Shown piece by piece: positions 16,067-23,742 of a stretch of 64,000 nt of DNA. Source of the DNA: Catellatospora methionotrophica (GTDB taxonomy: Bacteria; Actinomycetota; Actinomycetes; Mycobacteriales; Micromonosporaceae); the NCBI RefSeq assembly GCF_011297335.1, contig NZ_JAAOTJ010000026.1, positions 1-64,000 on the forward strand, given 5' to 3'. The number at the start of each line of letters is the position of its first letter. The stretch's first letter is position 1. The notes under the pieces were generated by a model. It was not told where the DNA came from. It did not search any database and saw nothing but the letters and a program-made list of their open reading frames with translations. The position numbers and the translations under genes are program-made.

Positions 16067-18145
16067 TTACGAGAGCGGCGGGTAGGCGTTCGCCATCAGC
16101 TGGGCGAACTGGGCCGAGAACCACGCGCCCGAGATCGGGGCGTCCGGCAGGGCGCCGGTCAGGTTGTTGCCGTTGAGCTGGTTGCCGGTGTACGTCGGGT
16201 CGCACATCCGGTCGAAGCCCTTGCCCTCGTTGTTCGGGATCAGCGACGACGAGCCGTCGGACTCGCCCGGAGGCTTGACCCACACGTAGGCGTCGATGCC
16301 GGTCGCCGGGTTGGCCCGGGGACGCTCGCCCAGACCCGCGCCGGACTGGTTGCACCAGTTGCCGGCGTGGATACGGCGGTCGATCCGCGACTGGTTGACG
16401 AACGTGTCCACGCTGGTCGAGGTGGACGCCGCGGTCGGGCGCGCCGAACCGCCCCAGCCGTTGCGGGACGTGTCGATCAGCATGCCGATGTTGGAGTTGA
16501 AGCCCTCCGACACCAGGCGGGTGCGGAACGCCTGCGCGAACGACTGCTCGTCGACGTAGTAGTTCCAGTCGACCCACTTGCTCTGGCGCACCGTGGTGCC
16601 GCCGACCGAGGTGTTGATGGTGAAGTAGGGCTCGACCAGCGCCGAGTAGTTCGCCGTGTTGGTGATGAACCCGTGCACGTTGTTGACCGTGCTGCCCTCG
16701 GCGACGGCCGCCTCCTTCAGCTTCAGCGCCGTCGGGCCGAAGTTGGTGTCCCAGCCGATCCAGCCGTGGTGGGCCGAGTCGATGTAGTTGTAGACGTTGC
16801 TGATCGCGCCCAGCTTGTTCAGCGCGTAGCCGACGCCCTTGACGTAGCCGCCGTTGGAGTTCATGGTCGCGCACTTGGCGATGTTGAGGTTCGTGACCAG
16901 GTTCGGCAGCGAGTCGATCTCGATGATCGCCACGATCCGCAGCGACGCGTACTTCGCCTGACCCATGATCGCCGCGATCGGGTCGATGTACTCCGACTTG
17001 TAACGCGGCAGCTCGTCCACGCCCAGCTCGCCGTTGGAGGCCAGCGCCGAGCAGTCACGACCCGGCAGGTTGTAGATCACGAACTGCACGGTCAGCGGAC
17101 CTGAACCGGCGTTGGCCTGCCGCAGCGCCTCGTCGAGGTGGTCGGCCAAGCCCATCGACCCGTTCGAGCTGCTGCCCGACGTGCCCGCGATCGCCGCGAT
17201 CCGGTCCAGCCACACCGCGGTGGACAGGTTCGACACCCGGCTGCCGCCGGACACCGAGGCCGCCTTCGCCGACCACTCCGGGTTCACGTAGCCACGCGCC
17301 CCCGAGTACGGGTTGTCGACCTTGCCGCTCTGCGTGATGTCGTTGTCGATCTCGGTCACCGCCAGCGAGGCGCCGGTGTAGCCCGAGGCGGACGCCGCCA
17401 CGGTCGCGGTGCCGTTGGTCTGGTCGCTGTCCTCGGCGGCCGCGATGGCGACGCTCACGCCCGCGACCGCGTTCGACGGGGTCAGCGTGACCGACGACGG
17501 CGCGGAGATGCTGGTGTCGCCGCTACGGGCCAGGGCGACCGTCACGTTGGCGCTCGGCGCGGCGCTGAGCTTCACCGTCACCGACGAACTGCTGCCCTCG
17601 GCGACGCTCACCGCCGACGGCGAGATGATGATCGAGCGGGTCTGCGGGCTCGGGCTGGTGCTCGGGCTCGGCGGGGTGCTGGGGCTGCTGCTCGGGGTCA
17701 CCCCGCCGGTGGTGCAGGCGACGTTGTTCAGCGTGAACGCGGTCGGCTTCGGGTTGCTGCCGGACCAGCGGCCGTTGAAGCCGATGCTCGTCGACGCGCC
17801 GGTGCCGAGGCTGCCGTTGTGGGACAGGCTGGTGCCCGTCACGTTGGCGCCGGACGCGCTCCAGTTCGCCGACCAGCCCTGGGTGTAGGTCTGCCCGGCC
17901 GGGAACGCGAACTTCAGCGACCAGCTCGTGATCGGGTCGCCGGTGTTCTTGACGGTGATGGACGCGGTGAAGCCGCCGCTGCCGGGGGCCTCGGTCCAGT
18001 CGTTGGTGGTGTACGCGATGTCGCAACCGGGGGCGGCGTGCGCGATCGCCGCGGGGATCGTGACAAGGCCGGCGAACACCAGGGTGCTCGCGCCGGTCAG
18101 CGCGATGATCTTGCGCCTTCCGGACAGCCTGATCGGGAATCTCAT
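16067..18145 (-). CDS. Secreted GH6 cellulase (exocellulase type) with N-terminal CBM2
   Basis: Extracellular cellulose-degrading enzyme of 692 residues. The ATG followed by RFPIRLSG has AAGGAGAAGG just upstream. Residues ~1-38 form the signal peptide. CBM2 covers ~42-145, then a Pro/Ser linker, a Calx-beta-like domain (~170-275, starting IIISPSAVSVAEG) and a GH6 domain to the end. GH6 signature 1 reads YNLPGRDCSALASNG; the general-acid block reads IIEIDSLPNL. The EID form in place of EPD is what bacterial Cel6B-like cellobiohydrolases show. The gene is monocistronic. Confidence 0.93.
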   Translation of the reverse strand: MRFPIRLSGRRKIIALTGASTLVFAGLVTIPAAIAHAAPGCDIAYTTNDWTEAPGSGGFTASITVKNTGDPITSWSLKFAFPAGQTYTQGWSANWSASGANVTGTSLSHNGSLGTGASTSIGFNGRWSGSNPKPTAFTLNNVACTTGGVTPSSSPSTPPSPSTSPSPQTRSIIISPSAVSVAEGSSSSVTVKLSAAPSANVTVALARSGDTSISAPSSVTLTPSNAVAGVSVAIAAAEDSDQTNGTATVAASASGYTGASLAVTEIDNDITQSGKVDNPYSGARGYVNPEWSAKAASVSGGSRVSNLSTAVWLDRIAAIAGTSGSSSNGSMGLADHLDEALRQANAGSGPLTVQFVIYNLPGRDCSALASNGELGVDELPRYKSEYIDPIAAIMGQAKYASLRIVAIIEIDSLPNLVTNLNIAKCATMNSNGGYVKGVGYALNKLGAISNVYNYIDSAHHGWIGWDTNFGPTALKLKEAAVAEGSTVNNVHGFITNTANYSALVEPYFTINTSVGGTTVRQSKWVDWNYYVDEQSFAQAFRTRLVSEGFNSNIGMLIDTSRNGWGGSARPTAASTSTSVDTFVNQSRIDRRIHAGNWCNQSGAGLGERPRANPATGIDAYVWVKPPGESDGSSSLIPNNEGKGFDRMCDPTYTGNQLNGNNLTGALPDAPISGAWFSAQFAQLMANAYPPLS

Positions 18146-18454
18146 TGCCTTCTCCTTGGGCCGTGGCCGGATCCCCGGACAGGGATCCGGTGTGGACGCC
18201 GACGGAGAACGGCCGACAGGAGGGCCGCGCCGGGGCGCCACGAAGGTGGTGCGGATTGCCCTGCCCGGCGGGCGGAAACTGAGGTGAACGCAGACGACCG
18301 GAACGCGGTCCGTGACAACGCCGTCCCGGTGCGAGACCGGGTGCCCTCGGCGATGAAATCGCGTGTGCTCCCCACGCGAACACGGTCATCGTCGCACACG
18401 AAACAAGCACGACACAACACCGGACATCTATGCGTTGACCAGCGGGTGAAAGTT
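18146..18454 (-). promoter_or_regulatory. 309-bp GH6 upstream region with 9-bp inverted repeat
   Basis: The gap holds the promoter and leader of the cellulase. CCGGATCCC (18167-18175) and GGGATCCGG (18182-18190) are perfect inverted arms around 6 bases, 22-45 bases before the start codon, and could be an operator or a leader hairpin. No CebR-type TGGGAGCGCTCCCA box was found. No gene is seen in the remainder. Confidence 0.45.
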
Positions 18455-19072
18455 TCAGGGACGGTGGTTGAGCACGGCCGAGATCAATGTGACCACGTCG
18501 GAGTGCAGGGCTGCGAACCGGCCCTGCACGTCCTCACCGGCCGCACCGGTGTACGGGTCGATCGCGTGCAGCAGCAGCTCGTTGATGCCGCCGACGATGG
18601 CCAGCGCCTGCCCCTGCGACAGCGGCCGCAGGTCCGGGTCGCTGAGCCGGCCCACCTCCACCAGGTCCACCAGCGTGCCCGCGAAACGCTGCAGGGTGAG
18701 CTGGCGCAGCATGAACGCCCGGTGCCCGGCCGCCTGCACCTCGATCAGCATGGTCCGGGTGAAGGCGGGCATCGTCTCCAGCGCGCCGAGATACGCCGCC
18801 GCGCCGTCGGAGATGCGCTGCGGCCAGGGCTGGTCACCGGAGGCCGCCGCCCGGATGATCAGTATCAGCCGGTCGCAGACGTGCTCGTAGAGTGCCATCA
18901 GGCACTCCTCCTTGGCCGCGAAGTGCTCGTAGAAGGTGCGTTTGGAGACCCTGGCCAGCGCCACGACGTCGGCGATGGTGGTGGACGCGTAACCCTTCTC
19001 GGCGACGCAGGCGGCGAGCGCCGTGGTCAGGTCACGGCGGACCGACTCGGGCGTCCGGGTCGGGGCGGCCAA
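18455..19072 (-). CDS. TetR-family transcriptional regulator
   Basis: About 205 residues. The N-terminal HTH is clear (TTIADVVALARVSKRTFYEHF), with EECLMALYEHV starting the ligand-binding part. No ATG is near the expected N-terminus. A TTG at 19072 with GGAGGAG 4 bases upstream fits best; a GTG at 19150 is the alternative. It faces the monooxygenase operon across a region holding TTACC-N4-GGTAA, and probably represses both itself and that operon. Ligand unknown, probably a lipid or ketone substrate of the operon. Confidence 0.85.
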   Translation of the reverse strand: MAAPTRTPESVRRDLTTALAACVAEKGYASTTIADVVALARVSKRTFYEHFAAKEECLMALYEHVCDRLILIIRAAASGDQPWPQRISDGAAAYLGALETMPAFTRTMLIEVQAAGHRAFMLRQLTLQRFAGTLVDLVEVGRLSDPDLRPLSQGQALAIVGGINELLLHAIDPYTGAAGEDVQGRFAALHSDVVTLISAVLNHRP

Positions 19073-19154
19073 AGCTCCTCCGCTGGTCGGGCGTGGTCGA
19101 TTGGGTGGAGACTGTACCGGTGGCTCGTATCGGTTTCGGGCCTTCCCCACCCTG

Positions 19155-19168
19155 TTACCCGATGGTAA
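19155..19168. promoter_or_regulatory. Candidate TetR operator TTACC-N4-GGTAA
   Basis: Perfect 5-4-5 inverted repeat between the divergent TetR and monooxygenase genes. On the minus strand it contains TACCAT, a likely -10 box for the TetR gene, so bound repressor would block it. Assignment to this TetR protein is inference. Confidence 0.5.
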
Positions 19169-19217
19169 TTTCTCGGACAGGGGCCGGTACCCGGCGGTAC
19201 CACGGAGGAGGTCAGCC

Positions 19218-20711
19218 GTGAGCAGCGACGACGCGGGTCGCCATACCCGCATCGCGATCATCGGCGCCGGGTTCGGCGGCATCGGCACCGCGCTCCGGCT
19301 GCGTGGCGCGGGGTATCACGACTTCCTGGTCTTCGACCGCGGGGACGAGGTCGGCGGCACCTGGCGCGACAACTCCTATCCCGGCTGCGCCTGCGACGTG
19401 CCCTCGCACATGTACTCCTTCTCCTTCGCCCGCAATCCGGGCTGGAGCCGCAGCTTCTCGCCACAGCCCGAGATCTGGGCCTACCTGCGCCGCTGCGCCG
19501 ACGGGGTGCGCCCGCACCTGCGACTCGGGCACGAGGTGCACGCGGCCTCGTGGGACGGCGATGCCCGGCTGTGGCGGCTGGAAACCTCGCACGGGCCGTA
19601 CACGGCACAGATCCTCGTCGCGGCGGGCGGCCCGCTCACCGAACCGTCCCTTCCCGACCTTCCCGGCCTGGCCGGCTTCCGCGGCGACACGTTCCACTCC
19701 GCGCGCTGGCGCCACGACCTCGACCTGACCGGGCGGCGGGTCGCCGTGATCGGCACCGGGGCGTCGGCGATCCAGTTCGTGCCCCGGATCGCGCCGCAGG
19801 TCGAGGCGCTGACGCTGTTCCAGCGCACCCCGGCCTGGGTGCTGCCGCGCCGCGACCGCCGCATCAGCGCGCTGGAGCGGCGGCTGTTCCGCGCCGCGCC
19901 GTTCACCCACTGGCTGGTGCGGGCCGGGGTGTACTGGGGCCGCGAACTCCAGGCCACCGCGTTCCTGCACCCCGCGCTGATGCGGCTCGGCCAGCACATG
20001 GCCCGCCGTCACCTGCGCCGCGCGGTCGCCGACCCGGTGCTGCGCGAGCGGCTGACCCCGTCGTACACCATGGGCTGCAAGCGGGTGCTGCTGTCCAGCG
20101 ACTTCTATCCGGCGCTCGGCCGCGCCAACGTGGACGTGGTCACCGAGCCGATCACCCGCGTCACCGCCGACAGCGTGGTCACCGCCGACGGCCGTGAGCA
20201 TCCCGCCGACACCATCGTGTTCGGCACCGGCTTCCACGTCACCGACCTGCCGATGGCGCGGGCGATCCGGGGCGCGGACGGGCGCACCCTGGCCGAGCAC
20301 TGGGCGGGCAGCATGTACGCCTTCCGCGGCATGGCCGTCACCGGCTTCCCGAACCTGTTCCTGCTCCTCGGCCCGAACACCGGGCTCGGCCACAACTCCG
20401 TCGTCTTCATGATCGAGTGCCAGATCACGTACCTGCTCGGCGCGCTGCGCCATCTCGACGCCACCGGCACCGGCGCGATCGAGCCGCTGCCGGACGCGCA
20501 GCGGGCGTACAACGCCGACGTCGACCGCCGCATGGACGGCACGGTCTGGACCAGCGGCGGCTGCCGCAGCTGGTACCTCGACGCCAGCGGCCGCAACTCC
20601 ACCCTGTGGCCCGGCTACACCTGGTCGTACTGGCTGCGCACACGCCGCTTCGACGCCGCCGCCTACCGGCCGGTGCCGGCCCGCACCCCCGTCGCCGAGG
20701 AGCGCAGATGA
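19218..20711 (+). CDS. FAD-dependent Baeyer-Villiger-type monooxygenase
   Basis: Flavoprotein of 497 residues that would insert oxygen next to a ketone using NADPH and O2. The FAD-binding motif GAGFGGIG (residues ~16-23), the NADPH-binding motif GTGASA, and the Baeyer-Villiger fingerprint FxGxxxHxxxW (seen as FRGDTFHSARW) are all present. The GTG start has GGAGGAGGTC upstream. It is first in a three-gene operon with a short-chain dehydrogenase (ATGA overlap) and an alpha/beta-hydrolase. Together these could oxidise an alcohol to a ketone, convert it to an ester and hydrolyse the ester. Substrate unknown. Confidence 0.92.
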   Translation: MSSDDAGRHTRIAIIGAGFGGIGTALRLRGAGYHDFLVFDRGDEVGGTWRDNSYPGCACDVPSHMYSFSFARNPGWSRSFSPQPEIWAYLRRCADGVRPHLRLGHEVHAASWDGDARLWRLETSHGPYTAQILVAAGGPLTEPSLPDLPGLAGFRGDTFHSARWRHDLDLTGRRVAVIGTGASAIQFVPRIAPQVEALTLFQRTPAWVLPRRDRRISALERRLFRAAPFTHWLVRAGVYWGRELQATAFLHPALMRLGQHMARRHLRRAVADPVLRERLTPSYTMGCKRVLLSSDFYPALGRANVDVVTEPITRVTADSVVTADGREHPADTIVFGTGFHVTDLPMARAIRGADGRTLAEHWAGSMYAFRGMAVTGFPNLFLLLGPNTGLGHNSVVFMIECQITYLLGALRHLDATGTGAIEPLPDAQRAYNADVDRRMDGTVWTSGGCRSWYLDASGRNSTLWPGYTWSYWLRTRRFDAAAYRPVPARTPVAEERR

Positions 20712-21589
20712 AGGACGGATTGCGGGACCGGGTCATCCTGATCACCGGAGCGGCCCGGGGCATCGGCGAGCACACCGCCCGCCTGGCCGCCGCCCGTGGC
20801 GCGCGGCTGTCGCTGGTCGGGCTCGAACCCGACCGGCTGCGGCAACTGTCGCAGAGGCTGGACGCGGCCTGGTTCGAAGCCGACGTCACCGACTCGGCCG
20901 CGCTGGAGCGGGCCGTCGCCGGAACGCTGCGGGCGTACGGGCGCATCGACGCCGTGATCGCCAACGCGGGCATCGCGGGCCTGGGCACGGTCGCCACCGG
21001 CGACGTCGAGGCGCTGGCCCGCACCGTCGAGGTGAACCTGATCGGCGTCATGCGCACGGCCGCCGCCACCGCCGCGCCGGTCATCGCCGCGCGCGGCTAC
21101 TACCTGCTGGTGTCGTCGACGGCGGCGTTCACGGCGCTGCCGGGCATGTCGGCGTACTGCGCGGCGAAGGCGGGCGTCGAGCACTTCGGCAACGCGCTGC
21201 GGCTGGAGCTGGCCCATCACGGTGTCGGTGTCGGCACGGCCCACCCCGGCTGGGTCGACACCGACCTGGTCCGCGACGCCAAGGACGACCTGCCGTCGTT
21301 TCGCGCCGCGTTGCGCGGCCTGCCGTGGCCGGTCGGCTCGACCAGCACCGTGCAGCAGTGCGCGGCGGCGTTCGTCCGCGGCGTCGAGCGGCGGCGCAGG
21401 CGCGTCTACGTGCCGCGCGCCATCGGCGGCGTGCAGCTGCTGCGCACGGTGGTGAACAGCGCGCTCAGCGACCGGCTGGTCCGGCGGCGCTCGGGGTCCC
21501 TGGTGCCGCAGCTGGAACGGGAGGTCGCGGCGCTGGGCCGGTCCTTCGGCACGCACAGCGCGGAGTCGGCGCGCGGGGATGCGCGATGA
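20708..21589 (+). CDS. Short-chain dehydrogenase/reductase
   Basis: NAD(P)-dependent oxidoreductase of 293 residues, cytoplasmic. Classical SDR motifs: TGAARGIG for the cofactor, NAGIA, catalytic Ser in VSSTAAF and YCAAK for Tyr/Lys. The last ~60 residues form a basic extension (VERRRRRVYVPRAIGG) seen in lipid-acting SDRs. Its ATG overlaps the monooxygenase stop codon as ATGA, so the two are translationally coupled. It probably interconverts the alcohol and ketone form of the operon's substrate. Confidence 0.93.
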   Translation: MKDGLRDRVILITGAARGIGEHTARLAAARGARLSLVGLEPDRLRQLSQRLDAAWFEADVTDSAALERAVAGTLRAYGRIDAVIANAGIAGLGTVATGDVEALARTVEVNLIGVMRTAAATAAPVIAARGYYLLVSSTAAFTALPGMSAYCAAKAGVEHFGNALRLELAHHGVGVGTAHPGWVDTDLVRDAKDDLPSFRAALRGLPWPVGSTSTVQQCAAAFVRGVERRRRRVYVPRAIGGVQLLRTVVNSALSDRLVRRRSGSLVPQLEREVAALGRSFGTHSAESARGDAR

Positions 21590-21632
21590 CCGTCGGCCCG
21601 CGGCCGTGCCGCGCGGCCAGGCAGGAGCTGGC

Positions 21633-22442
21633 ATGAGCATCGAGGTGGCGTACGAGCGCCGCGGCTCCGGCGAGCCGCTGGTGCTGATCCACGGCATCGG
21701 CCACCACTGGCGGGCCTGGGAGCCGGTGCTGGACCCACTCGCCGACCACCACGACGTGATCGCCATCGACCTGCCCGGTTTCGGCCGCTCGCCGGTGCCG
21801 CCGGACGGCATGCCCGCCGACATGCCGCAGACCGTCGCCGCCGTCGCACAGTGGCTCGGCGAGCAGGGACTGCACCGCCCGCATGTGGCCGGCAACAGCC
21901 TCGGCGGCGCGATCGCCCTGGAACTGGCCGCGGCGGGTCTGGCCGCCTCCGCGACCGCGATCGCCCCGGCGGGCTTCTGGACCCGCTGGCACGTGCGGTA
22001 CGCGCTGACCGTGCTGACCGCGATGCGCTGGGGCACGCTGCTGCCGCAGCCGGTGGTACGCGCCAACATGCGCCCGTCCGCCACGCGGGCGCTGGCGTTC
22101 GCGATGCTGATGCGCCACCCCGGCCGCCTCGCCCCCGAACGCGCACTCGCCGACGCGCTGGCGTTGCGAACCGGCGCCGGGTTCCGCTCGGCGGCACGGG
22201 CCGCCGCCCGCGGCTACGAGTTCCGGGGCACACCGTCAGTGCCGGTCACCATCGCGTGGGGCGACCGGGACCGGATCCTGCCGCCCCGCCAGGCCGCTAT
22301 CGCCCGCAACCGCCTCCCGCAGGCCAGCCACGTGATCCTGCCCGGCTGCGGCCACGTCCCGATGAGCGACAACCCCGCCTTGCTGGCCGCCGTCATCCTC
22401 GCCACCACCCGCCCCGAGGAGCAAGGAAGGGCACCTTCTTAA
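21633..22442 (+). CDS. Alpha/beta-fold hydrolase
   Basis: Esterase-like enzyme of 269 residues. Oxyanion motif HGIGHH, nucleophile elbow GNSLGG, acid Asp in WGDRDRI and His in GCGHVPM complete the triad. The ATG at 21633 has AGGAG 7 bases upstream; an in-frame ATG at 21579, overlapping the SDR gene, is possible. It is the last gene of the monooxygenase operon and could cleave the ester made by the Baeyer-Villiger enzyme. Its last five residues (GRAPS) and stop are encoded by a copy of the GGAAGGGCACCTTC terminator core at 22423-22442. Confidence 0.92.
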   Translation: MSIEVAYERRGSGEPLVLIHGIGHHWRAWEPVLDPLADHHDVIAIDLPGFGRSPVPPDGMPADMPQTVAAVAQWLGEQGLHRPHVAGNSLGGAIALELAAAGLAASATAIAPAGFWTRWHVRYALTVLTAMRWGTLLPQPVVRANMRPSATRALAFAMLMRHPGRLAPERALADALALRTGAGFRSAARAAARGYEFRGTPSVPVTIAWGDRDRILPPRQAAIARNRLPQASHVILPGCGHVPMSDNPALLAAVILATTRPEEQGRAPS

Positions 22443-22464
22443 CCGACGTCGGTGCGGGAACCGC

Positions 22465-22519
22465 GGTTTCGGGGAAACCGCACCAGTCCAGACCAGAATT
22501 GGTGCGGTTTCCCCGAACC
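22465..22519. terminator. Bidirectional hairpin between hydrolase and Zn-dehydrogenase
   Basis: Arms 22465-22485 and 22500-22519 pair over 20 bases with one bulged base; the core is GGGGAAACCGCACCA. The 14-base loop and position between convergent genes fit a two-way terminator. It lies just after a single-arm copy of the GGAAGGGCACCTTC element. Confidence 0.85.
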
Positions 22520-22546
22520 CGCAGACGAGACGTTGCCTCGGCGGCT

Positions 22547-23593
22547 TCAGGAGGCGAAGTCGAGGACGACTTTGATGTCGTCGGGGTGGTTCTCCAGGGC
22601 GCTGGCGTAGTCGGCGGCGGGGACCCGGCGGGTGATCAGAGCGGACAGCCACGAGTGGTCGGCGGACTGGAGGGCGTGGGCGGCCTCCTGCCAGTGGCGC
22701 AGGTTGGCGTTGACGGAGCCGAAGACGACGTTGTTCTCCAGGACCATGTCGCGGTTGAGGCCGCCGAGGTCGAGGGCGAGTTTGCGGCCGCCGCTGGACA
22801 CCCCGGTCAGGCAGACCGTGCCGTTCGGGCCGACCTGGTCGATGACCTGGGCGATGACCGGCGGCGCACCGGTGCACTCCAGCACGAGGTCGGGCTCGAA
22901 GCCGAGGTCGCACACCTGGCCGCTGTGATAGGTCGCGCCGAGCCCGGCGACCAGGTCGAGTTTGGGGCCCTCGGTGGCCCGGTCGAGCACGTGCACGTCC
23001 AGGTCCCGCTGGCGGCCCAGCAGCGCGGCCAGCAGGCCGATCGGGCCCGCGCCGGTGACCAGGACGGTCTTCGGGTCGTACCGGGCCCGCAGCCCGATCC
23101 GCTCGATGTGCTCCCAGGCCTTGGCCACCACACTGGTCGGTTCGAGCAGCATGCCCACGTCGATCAGCGAGACGTCCAGGCCGACCGCGAAGTCGGGCTC
23201 GACGCGCCAGCGCTCGCGGGCGAACCCGTGCCGCTCCTTGATCCCGCACTCCACGTACTGGCCGTTGCGGCACATGTCCCACTCGCCGACCAGGCAGTTG
23301 ACGCAGGGCACCGGGTCGGGCCGGCGCACGATCCCGGCCACGAGGTCGCCCGGCTGCCAGCGGCCGGAGTCGTCGGAGATGACCCGGCCCAGCGACTCGT
23401 GCCCGATGACCAGGCGGTCGTCCGGGCCGGGCGCGGTGCCGTACTCCCCCGCGACGATCTCGCGGTCGGTGCCGCACACGCCCACGGCCAGCGCCTGCAC
23501 CAGGACCTGGCCCTCGGACTCGGCCGGCTCCGGCAGGTCGTCGACATACCGAGCCGAGTCGGGCCGTCCCGCCTCGACGATCAAACCTCGCAT
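22547..23593 (-). CDS. Zn-dependent glucose 1-dehydrogenase-like alcohol dehydrogenase
   Basis: Medium-chain zinc dehydrogenase of 348 residues. Catalytic-zinc residues appear in GVCGTDREIV and GHESLGRV; the Rossmann motif is TGAGPIGLLAA. The overall pattern (ECGIKERHGFARERW, LLEPTSVVAKAW, SVNANLRHWQEA) is that of glucose dehydrogenases of the archaeal/Haloferax type, which make gluconolactone with NAD(P). The structural-zinc loop keeps Cys in PCVNCLVGEWDMC. The ATG followed by RGLIVEAG has AGGGTGA upstream; a GTG three codons earlier is less likely. It fits sugar-acid metabolism with the SMP-30 lactonase and kdgK-eda, which is inference. Confidence 0.85.
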   Translation of the reverse strand: MRGLIVEAGRPDSARYVDDLPEPAESEGQVLVQALAVGVCGTDREIVAGEYGTAPGPDDRLVIGHESLGRVISDDSGRWQPGDLVAGIVRRPDPVPCVNCLVGEWDMCRNGQYVECGIKERHGFARERWRVEPDFAVGLDVSLIDVGMLLEPTSVVAKAWEHIERIGLRARYDPKTVLVTGAGPIGLLAALLGRQRDLDVHVLDRATEGPKLDLVAGLGATYHSGQVCDLGFEPDLVLECTGAPPVIAQVIDQVGPNGTVCLTGVSSGGRKLALDLGGLNRDMVLENNVVFGSVNANLRHWQEAAHALQSADHSWLSALITRRVPAADYASALENHPDDIKVVLDFAS

Positions 23594-23742
23594 AGCCGTC
23601 ACCCTAGGTCGATTCTTCCGCGCCCGCCGGGCATTCGACCCGGCAGATGTCTTCTTTGCCCGACTTGCCGGGTCTACCGGACAGCGTCAGACGTCGCTGC
23701 TCGCACGTGCGACACCACCGCGTGTAGTGCATCCTTTACTGC

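Noticed and set aside
18146-18454. CebR-type cellulase operator
   Set aside because: The TGGGAGCGCTCCCA box was searched for by eye and not found; only a different 9-bp inverted repeat is present.
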